Origin: Syntrophaceae bacterium UBA6255
GTDB taxonomy: Bacteria; Desulfobacterota; Syntrophia; Syntrophales; Smithellaceae
Assembly: GCA_002441205.1 (NCBI GenBank)
Contig: DJVN01000073.1
Coordinates: forward strand, 1 to 12,845
Length of the DNA stretch: 12,845 nt
Reading direction: 5' to 3'
Shown here: in pieces, positions 1 through 6,888 of the stretch
Layout: every line of letters starts with the position of its first letter
Position numbering within the stretch: position 1 is the stretch's first letter
Notes under the pieces: model-generated
Told to the model about the DNA's origin: nothing
The model's database searches: none
What the model saw: only the letters and a program-made list of their open reading frames with translations
Position numbers and translations under genes: made by a program

Positions 1-590
1 ACTGGTTTATCCACCAGGCCGCCGACAACGCTGGGTAAAGCGCCTTCCATTCCGGCAACAACGATGACGACGCGCGCTCCGCGGATTACATCCAATTTAT
101 CAAACAAACGGTGAATGCCGGCAACGCCGACATCGATAATTCTTTCCACGCGATTGCCGAAAACTTCCGCCGTGACAGCCGCCTCTTCGGCAACAGGCAG
201 GTCCGCCGTTCCCGCCGTGACCACGGCAATGTAATGTTTGGATGCAGGCGCTTTTTTTCTGATGATTGTAATGGTTCGGGCAAGGGGATTGTAAGAAGCA
301 GCGGGACAAATTTTCCGGACGGCCGCAAATATTTCTTCACTGGCGCGGGTAGCTAAAATATTTGATTCTCCGGTTAACATGGCCTTGATGATTTTTGTGA
401 TCTGCTCAATGGTTTTACCCGGACAGAAGATGACTTCCGGATGACCGATACGCATCTCGCGGTGTGTGTCGGGTTTGGCGCAGTCCAAATCTATGTAGGA
501 TGGATTTTTCAGGGTGTTAACGGCGGTTTCTATATCAAGTTTCCCGTCCCGGATTTTTTTTAGAAGCAGTTTTAAACCCTTCTCGTTCAT
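1..590 (-). CDS. larB: Nickel pincer cofactor biosynthesis protein LarB (C-terminus off the left edge)
   Basis: Reading leftwards from the ATG at 590-588, the frame stays open for 196 codons to the window edge, so only the N-terminal part (about 80% of a usual ~250-residue LarB) is present. LarB carboxylates the pyridine ring of nicotinic acid adenine dinucleotide and hydrolyses its phosphoanhydride, the first step in making the nickel-pincer nucleotide used by lactate racemase and relatives. Visible hallmarks are an N-terminal segment with YIDLDCAKPDTHREMRIG (32-49) and PEVIFCPGKT (51-60), then a PurE-like carboxylase domain with VVTAGTADLPVAEEA (123-137) and VGVAGIHRL (154-162). The start overlaps the larC stop as ATGA, so translational coupling is likely. 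Family assignment is firm; catalysis is inferred from characterised LarB. The 3' end and any terminator lie outside the window. Confidence 0.93.
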   Translation of the reverse strand, partial: MNEKGLKLLLKKIRDGKLDIETAVNTLKNPSYIDLDCAKPDTHREMRIGHPEVIFCPGKTIEQITKIIKAMLTGESNILATRASEEIFAAVRKICPAASYNPLARTITIIRKKAPASKHYIAVVTAGTADLPVAEEAAVTAEVFGNRVERIIDVGVAGIHRLFDKLDVIRGARVVIVVAGMEGALPSVVGGLVDKP

Positions 591-1789
591 GTTTTAGTCC
601 TTTTTGCGAGACGAATACTTTCATAAATATCCTTGATAGAAACACCTTTTTCTTTTGCCAGTCTTTTGCAATCTTCGTATTCCGGTTTGGACTTGATGAT
701 ACGCCCGTTTAAATAGCCGCACTTTAGCTTTATTTCACCATATTTGGTTTTTACCTTGACTGTTTTACGCGCAAGCATGGATTTGGTGACTTTGTAAGAA
801 CGCAGGCCGAAGGTGGAAGAGTTGAACCATAAGATTTCTTCCATGAACGGCTGTTTGCTTAAATCGCAAAGAACCGAAACGGTTGCCGCCGGTCGAGATT
901 TTTTCATGATGACCGGCGTGAAAAAAACATCATGCGCCCCGGCGGAAAAAAGAAGTTCCATCAGATTGTCATAGAGTTCAGGATTCATATCATCGATGTT
1001 GCATTCGATCATTACAGCGTCACCGATCTCTGTATCAGGTAAAGCGGCAGCGGGTATTTCTCCTAAAAATACGCGTAAAACATTCGGGATAGCAGAATCC
1101 TTACTACCCAGTCCATAACCGATATTCCGCGGAGTGAAATTAATTTTTTCCGTAAACACTGATGCCGTCGTGGCAATAATCGCCGCTCCCGTGGGGGTTG
1201 TCGCCTCAAAGGGGACAAGGCCGGTTTTCACGGGAATCCCTTTCAGAATTTCCACCGTCGCCGGTGCCGGAACGGGCAATGTGCCGTGACTGCAATGAAT
1301 GATACCGGATCCAAGCTGAACGGGAGAGGAGATGATTTTGTCAACCTTCAAATCATCGAGGCAAATGGCGGCGCCGACGATATCAACAATCGAATCGATT
1401 GCGCCCAACTCGTGAAAATGCACGTCTTCGATTTTGTGTCCGTGAATTTTTCCTTCCGCCTTTGCAAGAAGGGTGAAAATGTCCAAACTTATCTTTTTGA
1501 CATTGGAAGTCAAAGCGCTTTGCCTGATCAGTCTGGTGATATCCCGATAGGTGCCCTTTTTAAAGCGTTGCTGCGAGGAGGCTTTCTTCGGAGGAGTAAC
1601 GATAACATCAAATTTCGTGCCGGTAATACCGCCGCGTTGATCCTGGTAAATTTTAATTTTGTAAGAATTGATTGGCAGTTTACGGAGCTCTTTCAAGAGG
1701 TATTTTTGATCAACTCCCAGACCAAGCAGGGCGCCCAGGTTCATGTCGCCGCTGATTCCGGCAAAACAATCATAATAGAGTACTTTCAA
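587..1789 (-). CDS. larC: Nickel pincer cofactor nickel-insertion protein LarC
   Basis: A 400-residue LarC (TIGR00299/DUF111). In studied systems LarC is a CTP-dependent enzyme that inserts nickel into the pincer nucleotide, forming Ni-C and Ni-S bonds. Seen: the family N-terminus KVLYYDCFAGISGDM (2-16), a histidine-rich stretch with HGH (116-118) and DVHFHELGAIDSIVDIVG (122-139) likely to bind metal, PVPAPATVEIL near 193-203, and a C-terminal domain with ECNIDDMNPE. I place the start at TTG (1789-1787) because AGAGGAGG lies six bases upstream and the protein then begins exactly where the family does; an upstream start at 1840 would add 17 unconserved residues. The gene is one uninterrupted frame, whereas Lactobacillus plantarum makes LarC through a programmed frameshift between larC1 and larC2. 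It lies 86 bp after nikR and overlaps larB by four bases. Confidence 0.93.
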   Translation of the reverse strand: MKVLYYDCFAGISGDMNLGALLGLGVDQKYLLKELRKLPINSYKIKIYQDQRGGITGTKFDVIVTPPKKASSQQRFKKGTYRDITRLIRQSALTSNVKKISLDIFTLLAKAEGKIHGHKIEDVHFHELGAIDSIVDIVGAAICLDDLKVDKIISSPVQLGSGIIHCSHGTLPVPAPATVEILKGIPVKTGLVPFEATTPTGAAIIATTASVFTEKINFTPRNIGYGLGSKDSAIPNVLRVFLGEIPAAALPDTEIGDAVMIECNIDDMNPELYDNLMELLFSAGAHDVFFTPVIMKKSRPAATVSVLCDLSKQPFMEEILWFNSSTFGLRSYKVTKSMLARKTVKVKTKYGEIKLKCGYLNGRIIKSKPEYEDCKRLAKEKGVSIKDIYESIRLAKRTKT

Positions 1790-1795
1790 AGGCAA

Positions 1796-1803
1796 CCTCC
1801 TCT
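1796..1803 (-). promoter_or_regulatory. Strong ribosome binding site that fixes the TTG start of larC
   Basis: The minus strand reads AGAGGAGG, a near-perfect Shine-Dalgarno sequence, six bases before the TTG at 1789-1787. No comparable site precedes the upstream in-frame candidate at 1840, so this site decides the start. Confidence 0.75.
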
Positions 1804-1875
1804 GTATTTCAGGGCAATCAGGTCGGTTTACGTCTAGCAAATTGAATATGATTTCATCGGAATTATTTTAATATA

Positions 1876-2292
1876 TCAAGATAAATTTTTCCCCTGCGTG
1901 GCCATCATAAAGCCGGCGTGTTTAACGCCTTTGAGTGATTTGAGCTTTAAATAAAGTATATCGATTTCCGTTGCTTTCCCTTTTGTTACAATGATCTCAA
2001 AACAATTATGATGATCGAGATGAATGTGTTGTGTTGATAAAATACAGTCATGATGATCGTGCTGAACATCAAGCACTTTATTGACCAGTTCCCGTGTATG
2101 ATGATCATAAACAATCGTAATCGCTCCGGTGACTTCTTTGTTTTCCATCCATTCCTCTTTAATCAACTCCGCTCTGATCAAGTCGCGAATGGCTTCGGAA
2201 CGGTTTGTGTATTTATGCTTTTTGATATGGCGGTCGAATTTTTTCAAAAGGTCGCTTTCCAGTGAAACGCCGAAACGAATTAAATTGGACAT
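1876..2292 (-). CDS. nikR: Nickel-responsive transcriptional regulator NikR
   Basis: A 138-residue NikR, close to the 133 residues of the E. coli protein. The N-terminal ribbon-helix-helix DNA-binding domain is RFGVSLESDLLKKFDRHIKK, followed by NRSEAIRDLIRAELI. The C-terminal ACT-like, metal-binding tetramerisation domain carries the nickel ligands: a His in QHDHHD, two His in QHIHLDHHNC, and the Cys of NCFEI, matching E. coli His76, His87, His89 and Cys95. Nickel-loaded NikR normally represses nickel uptake or nickel-enzyme genes. I chose the ATG at 2292-2290, with GGAGAGGAG a few bases upstream, over a TTG at 2310, because the family begins at about MSNLIRFGVS. It is the first gene of an apparent nikR-larC-larB run, suggesting nickel supply controls pincer-cofactor synthesis; regulation of lar is inference. 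Confidence 0.95.
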   Translation of the reverse strand: MSNLIRFGVSLESDLLKKFDRHIKKHKYTNRSEAIRDLIRAELIKEEWMENKEVTGAITIVYDHHTRELVNKVLDVQHDHHDCILSTQHIHLDHHNCFEIIVTKGKATEIDILYLKLKSLKGVKHAGFMMATQGKNLS

Positions 2293-2327
2293 AACTTTTC
2301 TCCTCTCCAATCATGAATCTATTGCGA

Positions 2328-2356
2328 AGATACAAACAACGTTACCCAATAGTCAA
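2328..2356 (-). promoter_or_regulatory. Candidate sigma70 promoter of nikR-larC-larB
   Basis: On the minus strand TTGACT (2356-2351) is followed after 17 bases by GTATCT (2333-2328). The -35 is good and the -10 is weak. Transcription would start near 2321, leaving a leader of about 29 bases before the nikR ATG. An alternative -10, TATAAT, lies upstream on the same strand at 2366-2361 but lacks a recognisable -35. Confidence 0.45.
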
Positions 2357-2359
2357 GCA

Positions 2360-2377
2360 TATTATACAAGTATAATA
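2360..2377. promoter_or_regulatory. 18-bp palindrome upstream of nikR, possible operator
   Basis: TATTATAC-AA-GTATAATA has two perfect 8-bp arms around two bases. It sits just upstream of the candidate nikR -35 and about 70 bp before the nikR start codon, a natural place for autoregulation. It does not match the widely spaced NikR operators described in E. coli (GTATGA half-sites about 16 bases apart), so its binding protein is unknown. It also contains a TATAAT on each strand and could partly be promoter. Confidence 0.45.
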
Positions 2378-2583
2378 CGTTTACTTTGACGATTAAGTTC
2401 TTATTAATGAATGAATAAATTCCAATCATCGATTCATCTGCGGGCAAATTCGAAATTTATGTTTCAGTCGTTATGTGAAAAACTGTTCCGTTCTATTTTT
2501 AGTTATTTCCGACAAGATTCAATTGAGATTTTCGCAATTTTTTACGTAGGCCAGCGCCATTTAGGTTAGCTTCCGGTTTTATA

Positions 2584-2611
2584 AAAAATCAATAAATAAA
2601 AATTGATTTTT
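2584..2611. repeat. AT-rich inverted repeat
   Basis: AAAAATCAAT and ATTGATTTTT form 10-bp perfect arms around eight bases. Because it ends in a T run it could act as a weak terminator on either strand, or as a protein-binding site. It is too AT-rich to rate highly, since such repeats arise easily in this composition. Confidence 0.3.
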
Positions 2612-2613
2612 GC

Positions 2614-2675
2614 TGACCCCAAGTCACTTATTTTGATTTATCGAAGAAACTTTCAATTGACCAAAAGTCATTTAT
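2614..2675. repeat. Two near-identical 18-bp direct repeats 44 bp apart
   Basis: TGACCCCAAGTCACTTAT (2614-2631) and TGACCAAAAGTCATTTAT (2658-2675) agree at 15 of 18 positions. Each contains the inverted half-sites TGAC-N5-GTCA. The offset of 44 bp is about four helical turns, so a dimeric regulator bound at both would lie on the same face of the DNA. They are centred roughly 190 and 150 bp upstream of the predicted fdh transcription start. The cognate regulator is not identified. Confidence 0.4.
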
Positions 2676-2729
2676 GCCCGGGACACTGATGGCGAGTGTG
2701 ATAGAGATTCAATCTTATTACGCTTTTTA

Positions 2730-2749
2730 TTATGTCAAAAATGACATAA
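2730..2749. promoter_or_regulatory. 20-bp palindrome, candidate activator site for the fdh operon
   Basis: TTATGTCA-AAAA-TGACATAA has perfect 8-bp arms and a 4-bp centre. Its midpoint lies about 72 bp upstream of the predicted start of the fdh transcript, a position typical of class I activator sites. The size and symmetry would suit a CRP/FNR-family dimer, but the arms match neither the FNR (TTGAT) nor the CRP (TGTGA) half-site, so the factor is unassigned. Confidence 0.45.
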
Positions 2750-2776
2750 GCATATGAATTTATTAGTAAAATGGCG

Positions 2777-2805
2777 TTGACAACGATTTTTCCCTAATGT
2801 ATAAG
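2777..2805 (+). promoter_or_regulatory. Strong sigma70 promoter for the formate dehydrogenase operon
   Basis: TTGACA (2777-2782), a 17-base spacer, then TATAAG (2800-2805): consensus -35, one mismatch in the -10 and ideal spacing. Transcription should begin near 2812, giving a long leader of about 157 bases before the ATG at 2969. Confidence 0.75.
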
Positions 2806-2968
2806 AAACCCGCAGTTTAAGCGTTGTTTTCTGGAAAAACGTTGTACTCACCAAGCCCTAGTTGTTCCAAGCTTTTTCCTGAAGAAGTTTTAAAACGCGA
2901 GGAACTGTGTTTGGAATTTCTGAGCACGAAATGAATATTTAGAAATCAAATGAAAGGAGAAAAAATTC

Positions 2969-5900
2969 ATGAACGTCAGCCGAAGAGGTTTCTTGAAGAT
3001 TTCAGGTGCTGTGGCGGCGGTCAGCGCGTTGGGCATCAGTCTTAAGTCCATATCAGCGCACGCCAAAGAACTGAAAATCAAGCATGCCAAAGAAACCACC
3101 ACTGTTTGTCCGTATTGTTCCGTTGGATGCAGCATCATCGTGTCCGTAAACGACGGCAAAGTCATCAACACGGAAGGTGATCCCGACAGCCCCATCAACC
3201 GTGGAGCGCTGTGCAGTAAGGGTGGATCGATATACCAGATGGCCGTCAACGAAAACCGTTTAGGCAAGCCTCTTTACAGAGCGCCTTATGCCAAAGAATG
3301 GAAAGAAGTGGAGTGGGAATGGGCTCTTGATAAAATTGCCCAGAACGTCAAGAAAAGCCGTGACGCCAGTTTTAAAAAAGTAAATGCCAAGGGCGAAGTT
3401 GTTAATCGCACGGAAGGCATTGCCTCTGTGGGAAGCGCGGCGATGGATCTTGAAGAATGTTTTACCTATCAAAAATTCTTAAGGGGGTTGGGTCTGGTCT
3501 ATATTGAACATCAGGCCCGTATCTGACACAGCCCGACTGTACCGGCTCTGGCAGAGTCGTTCGGACGCGGCGCAATGACCAACCACTGGGTTGATTTCAA
3601 AAATGCTGATGTGATTTTAATCATGGGAAGCAATCCCGCTTCCAATCATCCGGTGTCATGGAAATGGATTCAGGAAGCTGTCGATAAACGCGGAGCGAAA
3701 ATCATCTGCGTTGATCCCCGCTTCACCCAATCGGCTGCGAAAGCTCACCTCTACGCTCCACTTCGTTCAGGAACAGATATCGCTTTCCTGGGCGGCATGA
3801 TCAAATACATATTGGATAACAAACTTTATTTTGCTGAATATGTCAAAAACTACACCAACGCTTCTTTCCTGGTCAATCCCGATCTGAAACTTCCCGGAGA
3901 GAACAACGGGGTATTTTCCGGTTTGACAGACGGCAAGTATGATAAGGGCACCTGGTCTTATCAGAAAGGTCCCGATGAGGTTATCAAAAAAGATCCTACC
4001 CTGTCGGATCCCCACTGCGTATTCCAGCTTTTGAAAAAACATTATTCCCGTTACACGCCGGATGTTGTTTCCAGGATTACCGGAACACCCAAAGACAAAC
4101 TTCTTGAAGTTTACAAACTGTACGCTTCAACCGGCAAACCCAATAGGGCGGGCGTTGATCTTTATGCCATGGGGTGGACGCAGCACACGGTCGGCACGCA
4201 AAACATCCGTACCATGTGTATGATCCAGCTTTTGTTGGGCAATATGGGTATTGCTGGCGGCGGGGTCGCGGCCATGCGCGGCGAGTCCAACGTTCAGGGC
4301 TCCACCGACCACGGTCTGCTGTTCCACATCTGGCCCGGCTATCTCAGCACGCCGACAGCATCGCTGACATCTCTGGCAATCTATAATGAAAAACAGACGC
4401 CGACAACCAAGGAAAAGGACAGCCTGAACTGGTGGAAGAACAAACCCAAGTATGTTGCCAGTTTCCTTCGGTCTATGTATGGATCGGATATGACTCTCGA
4501 AGATGCCTATGAATCACTGCCCAAACTCGATGACGGTGCCAACTACTCGTGGCTGACGATTTTCGATCAGATGTACAAGGGTAAGTTCACCGGTTTCTTT
4601 GCCTGGGGTATGAATCCGGCCTGTTCCGGCGCTCATTCCAATAAGGTTCGTCAGGCATTGGGCAAGGTGGACTGGATGGTAAATGTCAACCTGTTCGACA
4701 ATGAAACCGGTTCCTTCTGGCGCGGTCCGGGAATGGATCCTTCAAAAATCAAAACAGAAGTTTTCATGCTGCCCTGCGCTTCCTCCGTGGAGAAAGAAGG
4801 CAGTATCGCCAACAGCGGACGTCTGCAGCAGTGGCGTTATAAAGCCGTTCCGTATTACGGTGATTCCAAGCCGGACGGCGACATCATGAGCGAGCTCTTC
4901 TTCAAGGTGAAAGAACTTTATCAGAAGCAGGGCGGTCCTAATGCTACGGCAATCACTAAAATGACTTGGCCCTATGGCAAGCATGTCGGCAAGGAATTCC
5001 ATTATGAACCCCGCACAGTAGCAGCAGAGATCAATGGCTACTTCCTGGAAAGTAAAACAGTGGAAAATCCCACCAAGAAGGGTGAATTCAAGGAATTCAA
5101 GAAAGGCGATCTGGTTCCGACCTTTGCCTGGCTGCAGGATGACGGTTCCACCTCATCCGGTTGTTGGGTCTATTGCGGCTCCGTGGGTGAAAAAGGTATC
5201 CTGCCCATGCGTCGCGGACAGGCCGATCCGACAGGTCTGGGACTTTATTCCGAATGGGCCTGGTCCTGGCCGGTTAATCGCCGCATCATCTACAACGGCG
5301 CTTCGGTTGATTTGAACGGCAAACCCTGGGATCCGACACGTGCTGTCATTACCTGGGATGCCAAAGAAGAAAAATGGAAAGGCGATGTGCCCGATGGAGC
5401 CGGCAATCCCGGCAAAGGTCGGCCGCCATTCATTATGAAACCGGACGGCGTGGCCAGCCTTTATGGCCCGGGCCTGGCGGATGGTCCGTTCCCCGAGCAT
5501 TACGAACCGCTGGAATGCCCGGTTGAGAAGAATCTGCTTTCACCGCAGAAGAACAATCCGGCGATCAAGCGTTTTGATAAAGAAGGTGTCGGCTCCGACA
5601 TGGATGTGTATTCCGGTGTCGGGACCTGCGATCCAAGGTTCCCCTTTATTTGCTCCACCTATCGGGTCAGTGAACATTGGCAGACCGGTGTTTTAACCCG
5701 CTGGTGCCCGTGGCTGGCGGAAATGCAGCCGGGTATGTTCGTGGAAATGAGTGAGGAGCTGGCGAAAATGAGGGGTATTGAAGCCGGAGACCAATGTACG
5801 GTAAGTACAGCGCGCGGCAAAGTGGTCTGTACGGCCATTGTGACGCCCCGATTCAAGCCTTTTAATATTGATGGCAATGAAATCCATCAGGTGGGCATAC

Positions 5901-6079
5901 CATGGCACTTCGGCTGGATAACAACCAAGGACAGGGACTATAAAGATGGCGATAAGAAAGCAGAAGTATTTACCACGGGCGATGCGGCAAATCTTTTGAC
6001 GCCGACGATCGGTGATGCCAACACGATGATACCGGAGAGTAAAGCTTTCATGGCGAATGTTGTAAAGGGGGTGAAGTAA
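2969..6079 (+). CDS. fdnG: Formate dehydrogenase catalytic (alpha) subunit, selenoprotein, FdnG-type
   Basis: A 1036-residue Mo/W-bisPGD enzyme, near the 1015 residues of E. coli FdnG, interconverting formate and CO2. It reads through TGA at codon 186 (3524-3526). The flanking residues, QARI-U-HSPTV followed by FGRGAMTNHWVDF, match the FdnG selenocysteine site, and both halves share a frame. The N-terminus has a Tat signal (SRRGFLK, 4-10, then a hydrophobic stretch to about 30), so the folded subunit is exported to the periplasm. One [4Fe-4S] cluster is bound by Cys47, Cys50, Cys54 and Cys82, with Lys84 after the last. The molydopterin-binding core follows, and the C-terminal cofactor-binding domain starts near residue 860. 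The ATG has AAAGGAG nine bases upstream. The beta gene starts two bases after the stop. The naming follows E. coli formate dehydrogenase-N; in a syntroph the physiological direction could be CO2 reduction. Confidence 0.96.
3524..3559 (+). promoter_or_regulatory. Selenocysteine TGA codon with candidate bacterial SECIS hairpin
   Basis: The TGA at 3524-3526 is followed by a foldable stretch. CGACT (3534-3538) pairs with AGTCG (3555-3559). Inside, U3540 pairs with A3553 between two mismatches, and CC (3542-3543) pairs with GG (3550-3551), leaving the hexaloop GGCUCU. The loop lies about 20 bases after the TGA, as in E. coli fdhF, and resembles the GGUCU loop read by SelB. Coding-level evidence for selenocysteine is very strong; the exact fold is by hand. 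Confidence 0.8.
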
Positions 6080-6080
6080 A

Positions 6081-6887
6081 ATGACTGAGAAGATTAAATT
6101 ATACGATGCTTCAAAATGTACAGCGTGCCGCGGTTGTCAACTGGCCTGCAAGCAATGGAATGGTTTGAAAGCCGGGCAGACGGAACATACCGGCACGTAT
6201 CAGAATCCGCCTTCTTTGCAGCATAATACTTTCATGATTATTCACTTTCAGGATTATGTAGCATCTGAAGGAAATGCAAAGTGGCTGTTCCGCAAAGAAG
6301 CCTGCATGCACTGCACCAACGCAGCCTGCGTGACGGTTTGCCCCAGCGGAGCTCTTTATTACAATAAAGAATTCGGCACGGTGGGTATGGACAGAGAAAA
6401 ATGTATCGGGTGCAAGGAATGCCTGTCCGCCTGTCCGTTTGAAGTGCCGAAGTACGACAAAAAGACGGAGAAAGTTTTCAAATGCGATATGTGCGAAACA
6501 AGACTTACCAACAATCTGACTCCGGCCTGCGTCAAAGCCTGTCCGACCGGCGCCCTCAAGTGGCTGGATAAGGAAGAGGCCGTCAAAACTGCCGAAGCCC
6601 GCGTTCAGCAACTGGGCGGCGATGCCAACGTTTACGGCGATAAATTCGTCGGCGGCACGCATATGATGTATGTGCTTCCGGAAAAAGCAGAAGTTTATGA
6701 TGGAATCCATAAGGATCCCAAGGTGCCATTTTCTCTCACCGTCTGGAAGAGCTGGCTCAAGCCCTTGAGCTTGTTGGCCGCGGGCGGTGTGGTCGGCGGA
6801 TCAATCCTTCATTACTTCATTCATGGTCCGCATAAACCCCATCCGGAACATTATAGTCAAAACGATAAGAAGCAGGGAGGTGCGTAA
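6081..6887 (+). CDS. fdnH: Formate dehydrogenase iron-sulfur (beta) subunit, FdnH-type
   Basis: A 268-residue ferredoxin-like electron-transfer subunit carrying electrons between the catalytic subunit and the membrane cytochrome. Sixteen cysteines fall into four groups suited to four [4Fe-4S] clusters: 13/16/19/23, 75/78/83/87, 108/111/114/118 and 135/138/150/154. Cluster ligands are expected to be shared between groups, as in FdnH. A single hydrophobic helix at about 226-248 (WLKPLSLLAAGGVVGGSILH) would anchor it in the membrane, followed by a His/Lys-rich tail. It has no signal peptide and is expected to be exported with the Tat-bearing alpha subunit. The start follows the alpha stop by one base with AAGGGGGTG upstream; the gamma gene begins one base after its stop. 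This tight packing supports co-translation of a three-subunit complex. Confidence 0.95.
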   Translation: MTEKIKLYDASKCTACRGCQLACKQWNGLKAGQTEHTGTYQNPPSLQHNTFMIIHFQDYVASEGNAKWLFRKEACMHCTNAACVTVCPSGALYYNKEFGTVGMDREKCIGCKECLSACPFEVPKYDKKTEKVFKCDMCETRLTNNLTPACVKACPTGALKWLDKEEAVKTAEARVQQLGGDANVYGDKFVGGTHMMYVLPEKAEVYDGIHKDPKVPFSLTVWKSWLKPLSLLAAGGVVGGSILHYFIHGPHKPHPEHYSQNDKKQGGA

Positions 6888-6888
6888 A

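Larger units (their letters stand above)
2378..2968. other. Gene-free control region between nikR and the formate dehydrogenase operon
   Basis: No credible coding sequence on either strand. The stretch is AT-rich and holds several separately listed elements: an inverted repeat (2584-2611), two direct repeats (2614-2631, 2658-2675), a palindrome (2730-2749) and the fdh promoter (2777-2805). The last 157 bases are the untranslated leader of the fdh transcript. That leader contains a weak bulged hairpin at about 2821-2841 (GCGTTGTTTT pairing with AAAACG) and the ribosome binding site AAAGGAG at 2953-2959. No sigma54 GG-N10-GC promoter was found. Confidence 0.6.

Noticed and set aside
1286..1837. 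183-codon plus-strand ORF antisense to larC
   Set aside because: It lies entirely within the convincing larC gene, shows no recognisable domain and has no good ribosome binding site; it is a shadow frame.
2459..2569. 36-codon plus-strand ORF (ATG 2459, TAG 2567-2569) in the nikR-fdh gap
   Set aside because: No ribosome binding site, no recognisable motif, and the AT-rich context makes a short open frame likely by chance.
2771..2790. Sigma54 promoter suggested by TGGCGTTGACAACG upstream of fdh
   Set aside because: The GG-N10-GC core is not satisfied, and the same bases form a near-consensus sigma70 promoter.
2969..3526. A stand-alone truncated formate dehydrogenase or frameshifted pseudogene
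   Set aside because: The downstream sequence continues in the same frame and the TGA falls exactly at the family's selenocysteine position, so this is recoding and not damage.
6111..6710. 199-codon minus-strand ORF across the formate dehydrogenase beta gene
   Set aside because: Shadow of a Cys-rich, strongly conserved gene on plus; no family resemblance.
6787..6888. N-terminal extension of the cytochrome b subunit overlapping the beta gene
   Set aside because: The family start and a GGGAGG ribosome binding site point to the ATG at 6889; the extension is only an out-of-frame reading of the beta gene.
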